Source of the DNA: Actinomycetota bacterium
GTDB lineage: Bacteria > Actinomycetota > Actinomycetes > Nanopelagicales > Nanopelagicaceae
Assembly (NCBI GenBank): GCA_009705165.1
Contig: WLCU01000016.1
Span: 1 to 11,499, forward strand
DNA: 11,499 nt
Direction of reading: 5' to 3'
The translations under genes were made by a program, and so were the position numbers. A model generated the notes under the pieces. It ran no database searches. It had not been told where the DNA came from and saw only the letters and a list, made by a program, of their open reading frames with translations. This document shows positions 1 to 7,145 of this stretch, in pieces. Positions within the stretch are counted from its first letter, which is position 1; every line of letters begins with the position of its first letter.

Positions 1-757
1 CCCATTTGCTGCATCGAGTGGACAAAAGGGTAAGGATCTACGTACAGCATTCTTGCTTGCATACCCACGTGAAGAAATCGTTGAGAAGCTCATTAAGCCA
101 ATTAACTCATCTGCAACAGTTGTGAACTCATTGTTTACACTTCCAGGTGAAGCTGCTTACTCAAAGATTGTTGGTCCAAACGGTGTAAGCAAGTACACAG
201 CTGGAACACAAGAGAAGCGCACAGCTACAGCTCTTGCATTGGTGAAGAAGTACTACCCAACAGCTAAGGCTGGAAGCGGATCTGTAAAGGTTAAGCTTCT
301 TTGGGGTCAACCAAATAACTCACGTCGTGCTTCAGAAGCAGCACTTGTAAAGGCAGCACTTGCTAAGGCAGGTTTTGATGTCAATACAACTGGTACTTCA
401 GGTTGGTCAGGCTTCCTAGATGACAACTCATTCGATGCGCAGTTCTTTGCATGGTGCCCATCATCTGTTACACAGACTGGTACTAATGCAAACTTCCAGA
501 GTGATGGCGGAAATAACTTCCTTGGTTATGACAACCCAGCTCTAGACAAGATCTTGCACTCACTAGAAGTGAAGTTGCCAGATGCACAAATCACAGCGAA
601 GTACATTCAGGCAGAGCGTTTGCTTATGGCAGATGCGATTTCTCTACCTATCTTCGCTCACCCAGCTGCTACAGCAGTGAACTCAGATCTAGTTGGAGTC
701 AAGCCAGCACCGTTGACACCAAACTTGGTCTGGAACTACTGGGAGTGGCACTACTAA
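1..757 (+). CDS. ABC transporter substrate-binding protein, family 5 (peptide type), C-terminal part
   Basis: Partial gene, open at the left edge: the frame reads without a stop from base 2 (PFAASSGQKGKDLRTAFLLA), so the TTG at 53 is an internal codon, not the start. About 251 residues remain. The pattern fits the C-terminal lobe of family-5 solute-binding proteins (DppA/OppA class): a DLRTAFLLAYPREEIVEKL segment, a middle part with SGWSGFLDDNSFDAQFFAW, then AERLLMADAISLPIFAHP and a terminal WNYWEWHY. Such lipoproteins or secreted proteins capture peptides (sometimes nickel, sugars or other solutes) outside the membrane and deliver them to the permease pair encoded next. The signal peptide lies outside the window. 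Every lysine codon I read here is AAG and Ser/Thr favour TCA/ACA, a more biased usage than the following permeases, which suggests high expression. Family is confident; the exact substrate cannot be told. Confidence 0.9.
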   Translation, partial: PFAASSGQKGKDLRTAFLLAYPREEIVEKLIKPINSSATVVNSLFTLPGEAAYSKIVGPNGVSKYTAGTQEKRTATALALVKKYYPTAKAGSGSVKVKLLWGQPNNSRRASEAALVKAALAKAGFDVNTTGTSGWSGFLDDNSFDAQFFAWCPSSVTQTGTNANFQSDGGNNFLGYDNPALDKILHSLEVKLPDAQITAKYIQAERLLMADAISLPIFAHPAATAVNSDLVGVKPAPLTPNLVWNYWEWHY

Positions 758-787
758 GAAGTTAGATCTAACGATCTAAGTTCTTAG
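754..787 (+). terminator. Hairpin 1 overlapping the binding-protein stop codon
   Basis: CTAAGAA (754-760) pairs with TTCTTAG (781-787), and TTAGATC (762-768) pairs with GATCTAA (773-779), closing a TAAC loop. One G-G mismatch (761/780) separates the two 7-bp arms. The stem starts within the TAA stop codon. It is A/T rich and has no immediate T-run, so it may act as a 3'-end stabiliser as much as a terminator. Confidence 0.5.
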
Positions 788-808
788 CTTTAGCTTAAAA
801 ATGTAGAC

Positions 809-848
809 GGCAAGTGGTGCTTGGAAGCGATTCTGAGCACCACTTGCC
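809..848 (+). terminator. Strong hairpin between binding protein and permease (attenuator or terminator)
   Basis: GGCAAGTGGTGCT (809-821) is a perfect inverted repeat of AGCACCACTTGCC (836-848), giving 13 G/C-rich pairs. The inner 14 bases can continue the stem with two G-T wobbles and three pairs, ending in a GCGA tetraloop (827-830). The following tract is TTTACTCTT, weaker than a classic U-run, so partial termination with read-through into the permease genes is the likeliest role. The rest of the 758-909 spacer shows no gene and no convincing promoter. Confidence 0.6.
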
Positions 849-909
849 TTTACTCTTGGCACCGCACAGCAAGAATCAATTCATTCATTCAAGGGGGAGT
901 TAAGGCCAC

Positions 910-2451
910 ATGGTCGCTTACATATTTAGACGCCTAGGAATCTTGAGCGTCATTCTCTTTGGATCAAGCTTTATTTTGTATAACCTGGCTGCAATATCTG
1001 GGGACCCACTCGAAGCACTTCGTACATCGACCGACCCCAATGCGAAGCAACAGATTCTGGCGCTTACGCGCACGCTACAACTAGATGTTCCGCCACCACT
1101 TCGTTACTTCCTTTGGCTTAAAGGAATTTTAGCTGGATTTACTGGCCACATTGATTTTGGAAAAACTCGTGATGCCCAATTGGTGACATCCGTAATTTCA
1201 ACGGCAATACCAACAACCATTCGCTTGGTTTTTCTAGCGACAATCACCGCAATTGTTTTGGGTATCACAATCGGAATCGTTACAGCGCTTCGCCAATATA
1301 GCCGCTTCGATTATGCGATGACTTTCGTTTCATTTCTAATGTTTTCTCTTCCAATTTTTTGGGTTGCAGTTCTACTCAAAGAGTTCCTTGCAATTCAATT
1401 CAATAACTTTTTAGCTAATCCTCAAATACCCGTCACTTGGATTATCGGGCTCAGTGTTGCCAGCGGAGTAATCTGGTCGGCCATAATTAGTGGCGATCGC
1501 AAACGTGTATGGCAGATTTTTGGTGTCGTTGCCCTCGGAACTGCTGCGCTATTAACTTTGTTGAGTCTTACTTCTTGGTTTGCCAAGCCTGGCCTTGGAC
1601 CAATTGTTGTATTTGGAATCTCAATTGGAATCGCCTATGGAGTAACGCAACTTTCAACTGGTTTACAAAACAAAGCAGCGCTTCGATCTGCCCAAGCCAT
1701 GGCTGTAATTGCTTTGGTGCTCTACTATCCAAATCAGTGGCTATTTGATCATCACGCTAATTGGTTACTTATTCTTGCTCAATTAGCAGCAACTATCGGC
1801 ATTGCATTTGTAGTGGGTCTCAAATTCGCCAAAATCGATCGCGGCCCAACAATTCGAACCGCAGCAATCGCTGGTTTCATGATTGGGATTATTACGCTAT
1901 TAGATCGTTTCATGCAGACGTGGAATCCATATATGTCCACCGATGCGGTTAATTTCCGTCCAATTCCAACGACTGGTCAAGTGAATCCACTTCTAGAGCC
2001 AGGAAATTTCTGGTTTACAACTCTAGATATTTTGGTCCACATGATTTTGCCAACTATTGCCCTGACTTTAATTTCATTTGCAGGATATATCCGTTATTCA
2101 CGTGGAACACTGCTTGAAGTGTTAAACCAGGATTACATTCGTACCGCGCGAGCTAAAGGCCTCAACGAACGAACTGTGATTATGCGCCATGCTTTCCGTA
2201 ACACGATGATTCCTCTTACAACGATTATGGTCGTTGACTTCGCTGGCCTTATTGGTGGAGCGATTATTACCGAACGTGTTTTTGGTTGGATCGGCATGGG
2301 AACTTTATTTAATAAAGCGATTAACTCTTTTGACCTCAATTTATTGATGGCGGTTTTCTTTATTACTGCCTCACTTTCCGTGATTGCTAACTTAGTGGCT
2401 GATCTTTTGTATTCAGCGCTCGATCCGCGCATCCGCGCAGGGAAGGGGTAA
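910..2451 (+). CDS. ABC transporter permease, DppB/OppB type, enlarged
   Basis: Inner-membrane permease of a peptide-type ABC importer. The N-terminal helix (about 5-28), the stretch TTIRLVFLATITAIVLGI (102-119) and the C-terminal core (about 370-510) match the DppB family. The ATPase-contacting EAA loop is at about 409-430 (DYIRTARAKGLNERTVIMRHAF), and the chain ends in a typical ALDPRIRAGKG. At 513 residues it is far longer than the usual 310-340. The surplus lies at about 170-345, between the family's usual transmembrane segments, and contains about five or six hydrophobic stretches (for example 175-193, 203-222, 230-247, 263-273, 284-304, 317-331). The start ATG has a purine-rich AGGGGGAG (892-899) 10 nt upstream and an AAGG closer. 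It is 3 nt from the next permease gene, so the two are surely co-translated. It pairs with the DppC-like subunit to form the channel. Confidence 0.92.
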   Translation: MVAYIFRRLGILSVILFGSSFILYNLAAISGDPLEALRTSTDPNAKQQILALTRTLQLDVPPPLRYFLWLKGILAGFTGHIDFGKTRDAQLVTSVISTAIPTTIRLVFLATITAIVLGITIGIVTALRQYSRFDYAMTFVSFLMFSLPIFWVAVLLKEFLAIQFNNFLANPQIPVTWIIGLSVASGVIWSAIISGDRKRVWQIFGVVALGTAALLTLLSLTSWFAKPGLGPIVVFGISIGIAYGVTQLSTGLQNKAALRSAQAMAVIALVLYYPNQWLFDHHANWLLILAQLAATIGIAFVVGLKFAKIDRGPTIRTAAIAGFMIGIITLLDRFMQTWNPYMSTDAVNFRPIPTTGQVNPLLEPGNFWFTTLDILVHMILPTIALTLISFAGYIRYSRGTLLEVLNQDYIRTARAKGLNERTVIMRHAFRNTMIPLTTIMVVDFAGLIGGAIITERVFGWIGMGTLFNKAINSFDLNLLMAVFFITASLSVIANLVADLLYSALDPRIRAGKG

Positions 2452-2454
2452 ATC

Positions 2455-3531
2455 ATGGCTAAGAAAAATACATCAGCTGTGGAAACCACAACTCAAGATG
2501 GCGGCGAAAACGCAATCTTTAATAAGGAGACCGAAGGATTAAGCCAAGGACAGATTGTTCTGCGTCGATTCGTTCGACACCGCGGCGCAATGACCTCACT
2601 TTTTATCATTGTCGGTTTGATTCTCTTTGTATTTAGCGCACTAGATCAAAAAATTGGCCCCTTCAAAATTCCAGGTTGGTGGCATTACGGCACCGAAGAT
2701 TTACCAGAACTGCGTTCCGAAGGCTGTAAAGAAGGTCTTGTTGGTTGCCCAACATTTTCATTGCGTCCAAAGTTTCTTGGTGGTGCAGGTTTTGGTTTAG
2801 GCGAGCACCCATTTGGTCAAGATGACATTGGTCGTGATTACTTCGCACTTGTTATGCGTGGCGCCCAACGCTCCATCATGGTTATGTTTGTAATCGGGAT
2901 CATCGGCGGAACTTTAGGAACAATCATCGGTGCGATCTCAGGTTTCTACCGTGGTTGGATCGACGCAGTATTGATGCGTTTTACTGACTTCATCATCACA
3001 ATTCCTGCAATCATTATTGGTTCAGTTGTGGGCTACCACTTCGGAAACTTAGGCGTCGGATTCTTAGCGTTCTACCTTGGTTTATTTGCCTGGACGGGCC
3101 TATCGCGCCTAGTTCGCGGTGAGTTCCTCACCCTCCGCGAACGCGAATTTGTCGATGCAGCGCGTGTAGCTGGTGCAAGTAATCGACGAATCATTTTCAA
3201 ACACATCCTGCCCAACGCAGTTGGCGTAATCATCGTGTCAGTGACACTACTTATGTCAGGTGCGATTTTGTTGGAGACTGCCCTTTCTTACTTAGGTTTT
3301 GGTGTGGTTGCACCAGATGTTTCATTGGGACTTCTCATCAGTCAGTACCAAGATTCATTTACAACGCGTCCATGGCTATTTTGGTATCCAGGCCTATTCA
3401 TCATCACAATTGCCCTTAGCATTAACTTTATTGGCGATGGTTTGCGTGATGCTTTTGATCCACGCCAACGTCGCCGAATCACAAAGAAAGACCGTGAAAG
3501 TGCCAAGACCGTTAAAAAGGCTGGTGCTTAA
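2455..3531 (+). CDS. ABC transporter permease, DppC/OppC type
   Basis: Second membrane subunit of the importer, 358 residues. It has a hydrophilic N-terminal tail (1-40), a first helix (about 46-63), then an extracytoplasmic segment of about 75 residues with two Cys (91, 98). The family signature HPFGQDDIGRDYFALVMRGA follows at 118-137, with further helices at about 140-163, 176-195, 200-219, 256-279 and 308-328. The EAA loop that docks on the ATPase is at about 231-254 (EFVDAARVAGASNRRIIFKH). The start ATG follows the upstream stop by 3 nt, and its Shine-Dalgarno (AGGGAAGGGG, 2439-2448) lies inside the end of the upstream gene. The basic C-tail is longer than usual. Its TAA shares the bases TTAA (3528-3531) with the stop codon of the convergent reverse-strand gene. 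Confidence 0.93.
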   Translation: MAKKNTSAVETTTQDGGENAIFNKETEGLSQGQIVLRRFVRHRGAMTSLFIIVGLILFVFSALDQKIGPFKIPGWWHYGTEDLPELRSEGCKEGLVGCPTFSLRPKFLGGAGFGLGEHPFGQDDIGRDYFALVMRGAQRSIMVMFVIGIIGGTLGTIIGAISGFYRGWIDAVLMRFTDFIITIPAIIIGSVVGYHFGNLGVGFLAFYLGLFAWTGLSRLVRGEFLTLREREFVDAARVAGASNRRIIFKHILPNAVGVIIVSVTLLMSGAILLETALSYLGFGVVAPDVSLGLLISQYQDSFTTRPWLFWYPGLFIITIALSINFIGDGLRDAFDPRQRRRITKKDRESAKTVKKAGA

Positions 3532-4121
3532 AAATGGTAGATGTTAAAAACGATGCCCATAACACAACTGGCAATCAGGATAGCAAGAGCGTTTTTGTTA
3601 ACAACAACGCTGCTGTCACAACCGTTAGTACTTCCCGAATCTCTAAAACTCTTAAGTCGCAAGATGGCAAGATACGCCGCAGCACCACTGTGCGTTCTCG
3701 GACTATCACCCGGACGAATAACTCCATCGGCGCCAATATCCATTCCCTTAATCTCACTGGGATGGATAGTTCGACTGTGGTATCTGCCGGGAGCGGGAGC
3801 AGCCCAAGCATAAATAACTTTGTCGCCAACTTGAATACTCATGGTGTATTTGGCTTCGATGCTTTCAACCAGTTGCCAACCGACGGTGATTTGATCAAAT
3901 GGATTAGTGATTCTGATTCCTTCATCAAAGAGTTCAACCTTTGGTCTATGCAAAATCAAGTAGCTCAAAGTGGCTGTGAAGATACCCCAGGATGTTGCAA
4001 CGATGCATCCATGCAAATTACTAGTGAAAAATGTTTGAATAACCATAATCAAGATAACCAGGTAAGCAACGTAAGCAGCGAAAACACTGCTTCGGGGCCT
4101 GAAAATATCGAGATTACTCAT
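3528..4121 (-). CDS. bPH6-type PH-domain membrane protein
   Basis: 197 residues on the reverse strand. Two hydrophobic helices open the protein (about 13-32 and 38-57). They are followed by a segment that resembles the bacterial PH domain of the CFP-6 / low-molecular-weight antigen 6 type (Pfam bPH_6): VELFDEGIRITNPFDQITV (62-80), WQLVESIEAKY (82-92), then VGDKVIYAWAAPAPGR (98-113). A third hydrophobic stretch (about 177-193) closes it, and three helices are more than most family members have. Function is unknown in the family; a membrane-anchored scaffold or envelope role is usually assumed. I prefer this strand because its protein has sensible helices and a domain pattern, whereas the opposite frame (3534-4163) is a low-complexity Ser/Thr/Asn-rich chain. 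No clear Shine-Dalgarno precedes the ATG, so it may be leaderless. It is antisense inside the transporter locus: 4-nt stop overlap with the permease and 34 nt from the divergent ATPase start. Confidence 0.82.
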   Translation of the reverse strand: MSNLDIFRPRSSVFAAYVAYLVILIMVIQTFFTSNLHGCIVATSWGIFTATLSYLILHRPKVELFDEGIRITNPFDQITVGWQLVESIEAKYTMSIQVGDKVIYAWAAPAPGRYHSRTIHPSEIKGMDIGADGVIRPGDSPRTHSGAAAYLAILRLKSFRDSGSTNGCDSSVVVNKNALAILIASCVMGIVFNIYHF

Positions 4122-4144
4122 GCACCAATCTTGTCACAGAAGGC

Positions 4145-4149
4145 GGAGG
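4145..4149 (+). promoter_or_regulatory. Shine-Dalgarno deciding the ATPase start
   Basis: GGAGG lies 6 nt before the ATG at 4156, within AGGCGGAGG (4141-4149). This marks 4156 as the start rather than the in-frame ATG at 4120, which would add a non-homologous, His/Arg-rich 12-residue leader and overlap the divergent gene. Confidence 0.8.
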
Positions 4150-4155
4150 CATCAC

Positions 4156-5805
4156 ATGTCTGAGCAAGTATTAAAGATCAGTGATTTCAATGTTGATTTC
4201 TGGGTAGATGGTGTTTGGTACCCAGCTGTAATCGATATGAACCTCGAACTTAACGCTGGCAAAGTTACTGCCATAGTTGGTGAATCAGGTTCGGGTAAAT
4301 CAACTACTGCTCTTGGTTTAATGTCATTACTGGCATCAAATGCGCGCATGTCTGGAAGCGTTCAAGTTAAGCAAGAGGAAATGCTCAACGCTAACGCTTC
4401 AACATTGCGCAAATTCCGCGGCCGTGAAGTTGCTTATATTTTCCAAGAACCAATGACGGCCCTTAACCCGGTCTACACAATTGGTTTCCAAATTGTAGAA
4501 ACATTGCGCAACCACTTTGACATGGGTCCGACACAGGCACATGCGCGCGCACTTGAATTAATCACTTTGGTAGATATTCCAGAACCTGAAAAATCAATTA
4601 ATAAATATCCTCACCAACTCTCTGGCGGACAGCGCCAGCGTGCCATGATTGCTCAAGCACTAGCATGCGATCCTGGTTTATTAGTTGCAGATGAACCAAC
4701 AACTGCCCTTGATGTAACTGTTCAGGCTGAAATTCTAGATTTGATGCGTGGGCTAAAAGACAAGCTCAACTCGGCAATCTTGCTCATTACCCACGACATG
4801 GGTGTTGTTGCAGATATGGCTGATGAGATTTTGGTTATGAAAGATGGAATCACTGTTGAACACGGCACAGCTGATCAGATTTTCAATAACCCACAGCACC
4901 CATACACACAGCAACTTCTTGGTGCGGTTCCAAAGTTAGGTTCGAGCAAGAAGCGCGCACTTCCATATTCTGAAAGCGCTAGACCTGCACCAGTTCTTAA
5001 GTTGACAGACGTAACGATTGAGTATCCAAAACGAGGTCGTATCCCTGCATTTACTGCGGTTAAAAACTTTAATTTGGAAATCTACCCGGGTGAAATTGTT
5101 GGTCTGGTTGGAGAATCAGGTTCAGGTAAAACTACCGTTGGACGCGCAGCGATTGGTCTTTTGCCAATTAAAGAGGGAACTATTGAAATTGTTGGCAAAG
5201 ATATTAGCCACGCAACTCAAAAGGATCTTTCATCAATTCGCCGTCATACGGGCATCGTTTTCCAAGATCCAGCCAGCTCGCTTAATCCACGTTTGCCAAT
5301 CGGTGAATCAATTGGTGAACCAATTTATTTAGCTGGACTTGCTAAAGGTGATGCACTTGCACACATGGTTGAAGATTTACTCGATCAAGTAGAGCTTCCT
5401 CGAAGCTACCGAAATCGCTATCCACACGAGCTATCAGGCGGACAACGCCAGCGCGTAGGTATCGCACGTGCATTGGCCCTTACCCCAGATCTTTTAATTG
5501 CTGACGAACCAACATCTGCTCTAGATGTTTCGGTTCAGGCCCGTTTCTTAGATCTATTGCAAGAACTACAGGAAAAACTTAAGTTTGCCTGCTTGTTCAT
5601 TAGCCACGATTTAGCTGTTGTAGATATTTTGTCTCACCGAATTGCAGTAATGCAAAATGGCCTACTTGTAGAAGAAGGCGATCGTGATTCAATCTTGCAA
5701 AAGCCAAAAAATGATTACACACGTCGATTGATTTCAGCGGTTCCGGTGCCAGATCCTGCAGAACAGCGGATTCGTCGCGAGGCTCGACTAGCTGCCAAAA
5801 AGTAA
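4156..5805 (+). CDS. Fused double ABC ATPase (DppD-DppF type)
   Basis: Cytoplasmic ATPase that powers the peptide-type importer; both nucleotide-binding domains are in one chain of 549 residues. Domain 1: Walker A GESGSGKS (42-49), Q-loop Q97, signature LSGGQ (155-159), Walker B LLVADE (175-180), switch His213. Domain 2: Walker A GESGSGKT (319-326), Q370, LSGGQ (426-430), LLIADE (446-451), His484. Both sites keep all catalytic residues, so both should hydrolyse ATP. After each domain comes the family tail ([16 protein letters not shown] at 246-261; [16 protein letters not shown] at 519-534), as in OppD/OppF. A linker of about 17 residues (262-278) joins the halves. It is separated from the permeases by the reverse-strand bPH6 gene, so it needs either read-through across about 620 nt or its own promoter. 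The start is fixed by a strong Shine-Dalgarno. Confidence 0.95.
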   Translation: MSEQVLKISDFNVDFWVDGVWYPAVIDMNLELNAGKVTAIVGESGSGKSTTALGLMSLLASNARMSGSVQVKQEEMLNANASTLRKFRGREVAYIFQEPMTALNPVYTIGFQIVETLRNHFDMGPTQAHARALELITLVDIPEPEKSINKYPHQLSGGQRQRAMIAQALACDPGLLVADEPTTALDVTVQAEILDLMRGLKDKLNSAILLITHDMGVVADMADEILVMKDGITVEHGTADQIFNNPQHPYTQQLLGAVPKLGSSKKRALPYSESARPAPVLKLTDVTIEYPKRGRIPAFTAVKNFNLEIYPGEIVGLVGESGSGKTTVGRAAIGLLPIKEGTIEIVGKDISHATQKDLSSIRRHTGIVFQDPASSLNPRLPIGESIGEPIYLAGLAKGDALAHMVEDLLDQVELPRSYRNRYPHELSGGQRQRVGIARALALTPDLLIADEPTSALDVSVQARFLDLLQELQEKLKFACLFISHDLAVVDILSHRIAVMQNGLLVEEGDRDSILQKPKNDYTRRLISAVPVPDPAEQRIRREARLAAKK

Positions 5806-5814
5806 ATCCTTTCT

Positions 5815-6426
5815 ATGGATTTAGAGCTTTTGGTTTATGCACTCGACTTAATTTCTACTTTTGCTTTTGGTCTAGTTGGTGCGCGCGTAGCTGCAAATAA
5901 AGGCCTTGACTACGGTGGGATTTTATTTATTGCATCAATTGCATCAATATCCGGCGGAACTTTGCGAAACTTATTTATGGGTCAGCAGCCACCTTGGATT
6001 CAGCATCCTTGGCTGTTTTTCCCAGTAATTGCGGCAGTTGTCATAACGATTGCAATTGGTGACAAGCAAGAAGTTGGTCGATTTGCCCTTTCGCTGGACA
6101 CATTGGGCTTAGCAGTTGCAACCGTTTCTAGTGCACAGTTTGCACTTACTCATGACGCGCCATTTCTTGCCGTTATTGTTTTGGCAATTGTTGGCGCTGT
6201 TTCTGGCGGATTGTTTCGCGACATTTTGTGTCAAGTACAGCCAGTTTTGTTGCACCGCGAAACTGTGGGTACTAGCGCCTTAGCAGGCGGCCTTGTCTAT
6301 CTACTTTTAACTAAACTATCTATCAATGAATTAGCGGTCGCGATTGTCTCGGGCTTGGTTGTTGTCTTAGTACGAGAGATTTCGATTAGGTTCAATTTGA
6401 ATCTCCCTAAGGTGGTATCAAAGTGA
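5815..6426 (+). CDS. TRIC/UPF0126 family membrane protein (YadS/YicG-like)
   Basis: 203 residues, almost wholly hydrophobic, with about seven helices arranged as two similar halves of three plus one more, as in prokaryotic TRIC-type channels (trimeric monovalent-cation channels in the crystallised homologues). Each half carries the Gly-rich kink motif: GGTLRN at 47-52 and GGLFRD at 131-136. The first motif has Asn where the family commonly has Asp. It sits 9 nt after the ATPase stop and has no Shine-Dalgarno (AAATCCTTTCT precedes the ATG), so it probably depends on translational coupling. Its last codon overlaps the next start (GTGA, 6423-6426). Its position between a transporter and the pentose phosphate genes does not reveal a substrate. 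Family is confident, physiological role unknown. Confidence 0.85.
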   Translation: MDLELLVYALDLISTFAFGLVGARVAANKGLDYGGILFIASIASISGGTLRNLFMGQQPPWIQHPWLFFPVIAAVVITIAIGDKQEVGRFALSLDTLGLAVATVSSAQFALTHDAPFLAVIVLAIVGAVSGGLFRDILCQVQPVLLHRETVGTSALAGGLVYLLLTKLSINELAVAIVSGLVVVLVREISIRFNLNLPKVVSK

Positions 6427-7121
6427 ATGATGATTTAGATCTGACTTTATATGCAGATGGAGCCGAGCTAGTAAGCGCGGCATCGACTGAGCTCATGGAG
6501 ATTATTTCTTTACACCTGGCAGATAAAGGTAGTTGCCATGTTGCTTTAACTGGCGGAACTCTAGGTGGACAATTTGCCGAAGCGCTAATTAATAAAGTTA
6601 ATGCCAATTCACCAGATTTAGCTGGATTACATATTTGGTTTAGCGATGAACGCTTTGACAGTGCCGATAGTCCATTACGAAATTCAAAGCCTGTGCGTGA
6701 TGGACTACAGAATTCATCTGTAACAGTTCATGAAGTTCAATCAACAGATGATGGTGTAAATGTTGCAGAAGCTGCCGCTGCTTATGAAGCAGAGCTGCGT
6801 GGAATAACGATGGATGTATGTGTTCTTGGCCTCGGACCAGATGGGCACGTGGCATCGCTATTTCCCAATCACTGGAATCCGGCACAGCGCGCCAATGCGA
6901 TTGCAATTACAGATTCTCCAAAACCTCCACCACAGCGCGTCTCATTTTCTATGGATTTTATTAATGCATCCGATCAGGTTTGGATTATTGCAACGGGTGA
7001 AGCAAAAGCTGGGGCAGTAACACAGATCCTTGAAGGTGATCAATCAATTCCTGCGGGCCATGTAATGGCCAGCCAATTGACCCGATTAATCGTAGATACT
7101 GAGGCTTTTTTCGCAGAGTAA
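6423..7121 (+). CDS. pgl: 6-phosphogluconolactonase
   Basis: Hydrolyses 6-phospho-D-glucono-1,5-lactone to 6-phosphogluconate, step two of the oxidative pentose phosphate pathway, in the cytoplasm. The 232 residues match the Pgl/DevB family in length and motifs: an LTGG loop (42-45), the FSDER block (73-77), and the active-site LGLGPDGHVASLFP segment (about 135-148) with the likely catalytic His142. A further conserved stretch is QRVSFSMDFINAS (171-183). The GTG start overlaps the TGA of the upstream membrane gene by 4 nt (GTGA) and has AAGGTGG (6409-6415) 7 nt upstream. Gene order pgl-gnd-zwf puts all three oxidative-branch enzymes on one strand. Confidence 0.93.
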   Translation: MNDDLDLTLYADGAELVSAASTELMEIISLHLADKGSCHVALTGGTLGGQFAEALINKVNANSPDLAGLHIWFSDERFDSADSPLRNSKPVRDGLQNSSVTVHEVQSTDDGVNVAEAAAAYEAELRGITMDVCVLGLGPDGHVASLFPNHWNPAQRANAIAITDSPKPPPQRVSFSMDFINASDQVWIIATGEAKAGAVTQILEGDQSIPAGHVMASQLTRLIVDTEAFFAE

Positions 7122-7132
7122 GTGCCACCTAG

Positions 7133-7138
7133 TAGACT
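7133..7138 (+). promoter_or_regulatory. Probable leaderless -10 box before gnd
   Basis: TAGACT fits the actinobacterial TAnnnT -10 pattern and ends exactly 7 nt before the ATG at 7146, the spacing expected when transcription starts on the start codon. No Shine-Dalgarno precedes that ATG. I see no clear -35 hexamer. The same box at the same distance precedes marR (10828-10833). Confidence 0.5.
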
Positions 7139-7145
7139 TGTCGGC

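Noticed and set aside
53..55. TTG as the start of the binding-protein gene
   Set aside because: The same frame is open to the window edge and encodes family-like sequence before it, so the gene is truncated by the window, not starting here.
856..884. Possible promoter TTGGCA / ATTCAT before dppB
   Set aside because: The -10 match is poor and nothing else supports it; read-through from the binding-protein gene is simpler.
2133..2489. Reverse-strand open frame of 118 codons across the dppB/dppC junction
   Set aside because: It lies opposite the conserved EAA-loop region of a certain permease gene, and its product shows no family pattern.
4120..4155. Upstream ATG for the fused ATPase
   Set aside because: It adds an unrelated His/Arg-rich leader and overlaps the divergent gene; the ATG at 4156 has a strong Shine-Dalgarno 6 nt upstream.
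3534..4163. Forward-strand open frame of 209 codons opposite the bPH6 gene
   Set aside because: Its product is a Ser/Thr/Asn-rich low-complexity chain with no helices or domain pattern, while the reverse strand encodes clear membrane helices and a PH-like domain.
7122..7145. GTG start for gnd directly after the pgl stop
   Set aside because: It adds eight non-homologous residues and has no convincing Shine-Dalgarno; a TAGACT box fits the ATG at 7146. Not fully excluded.
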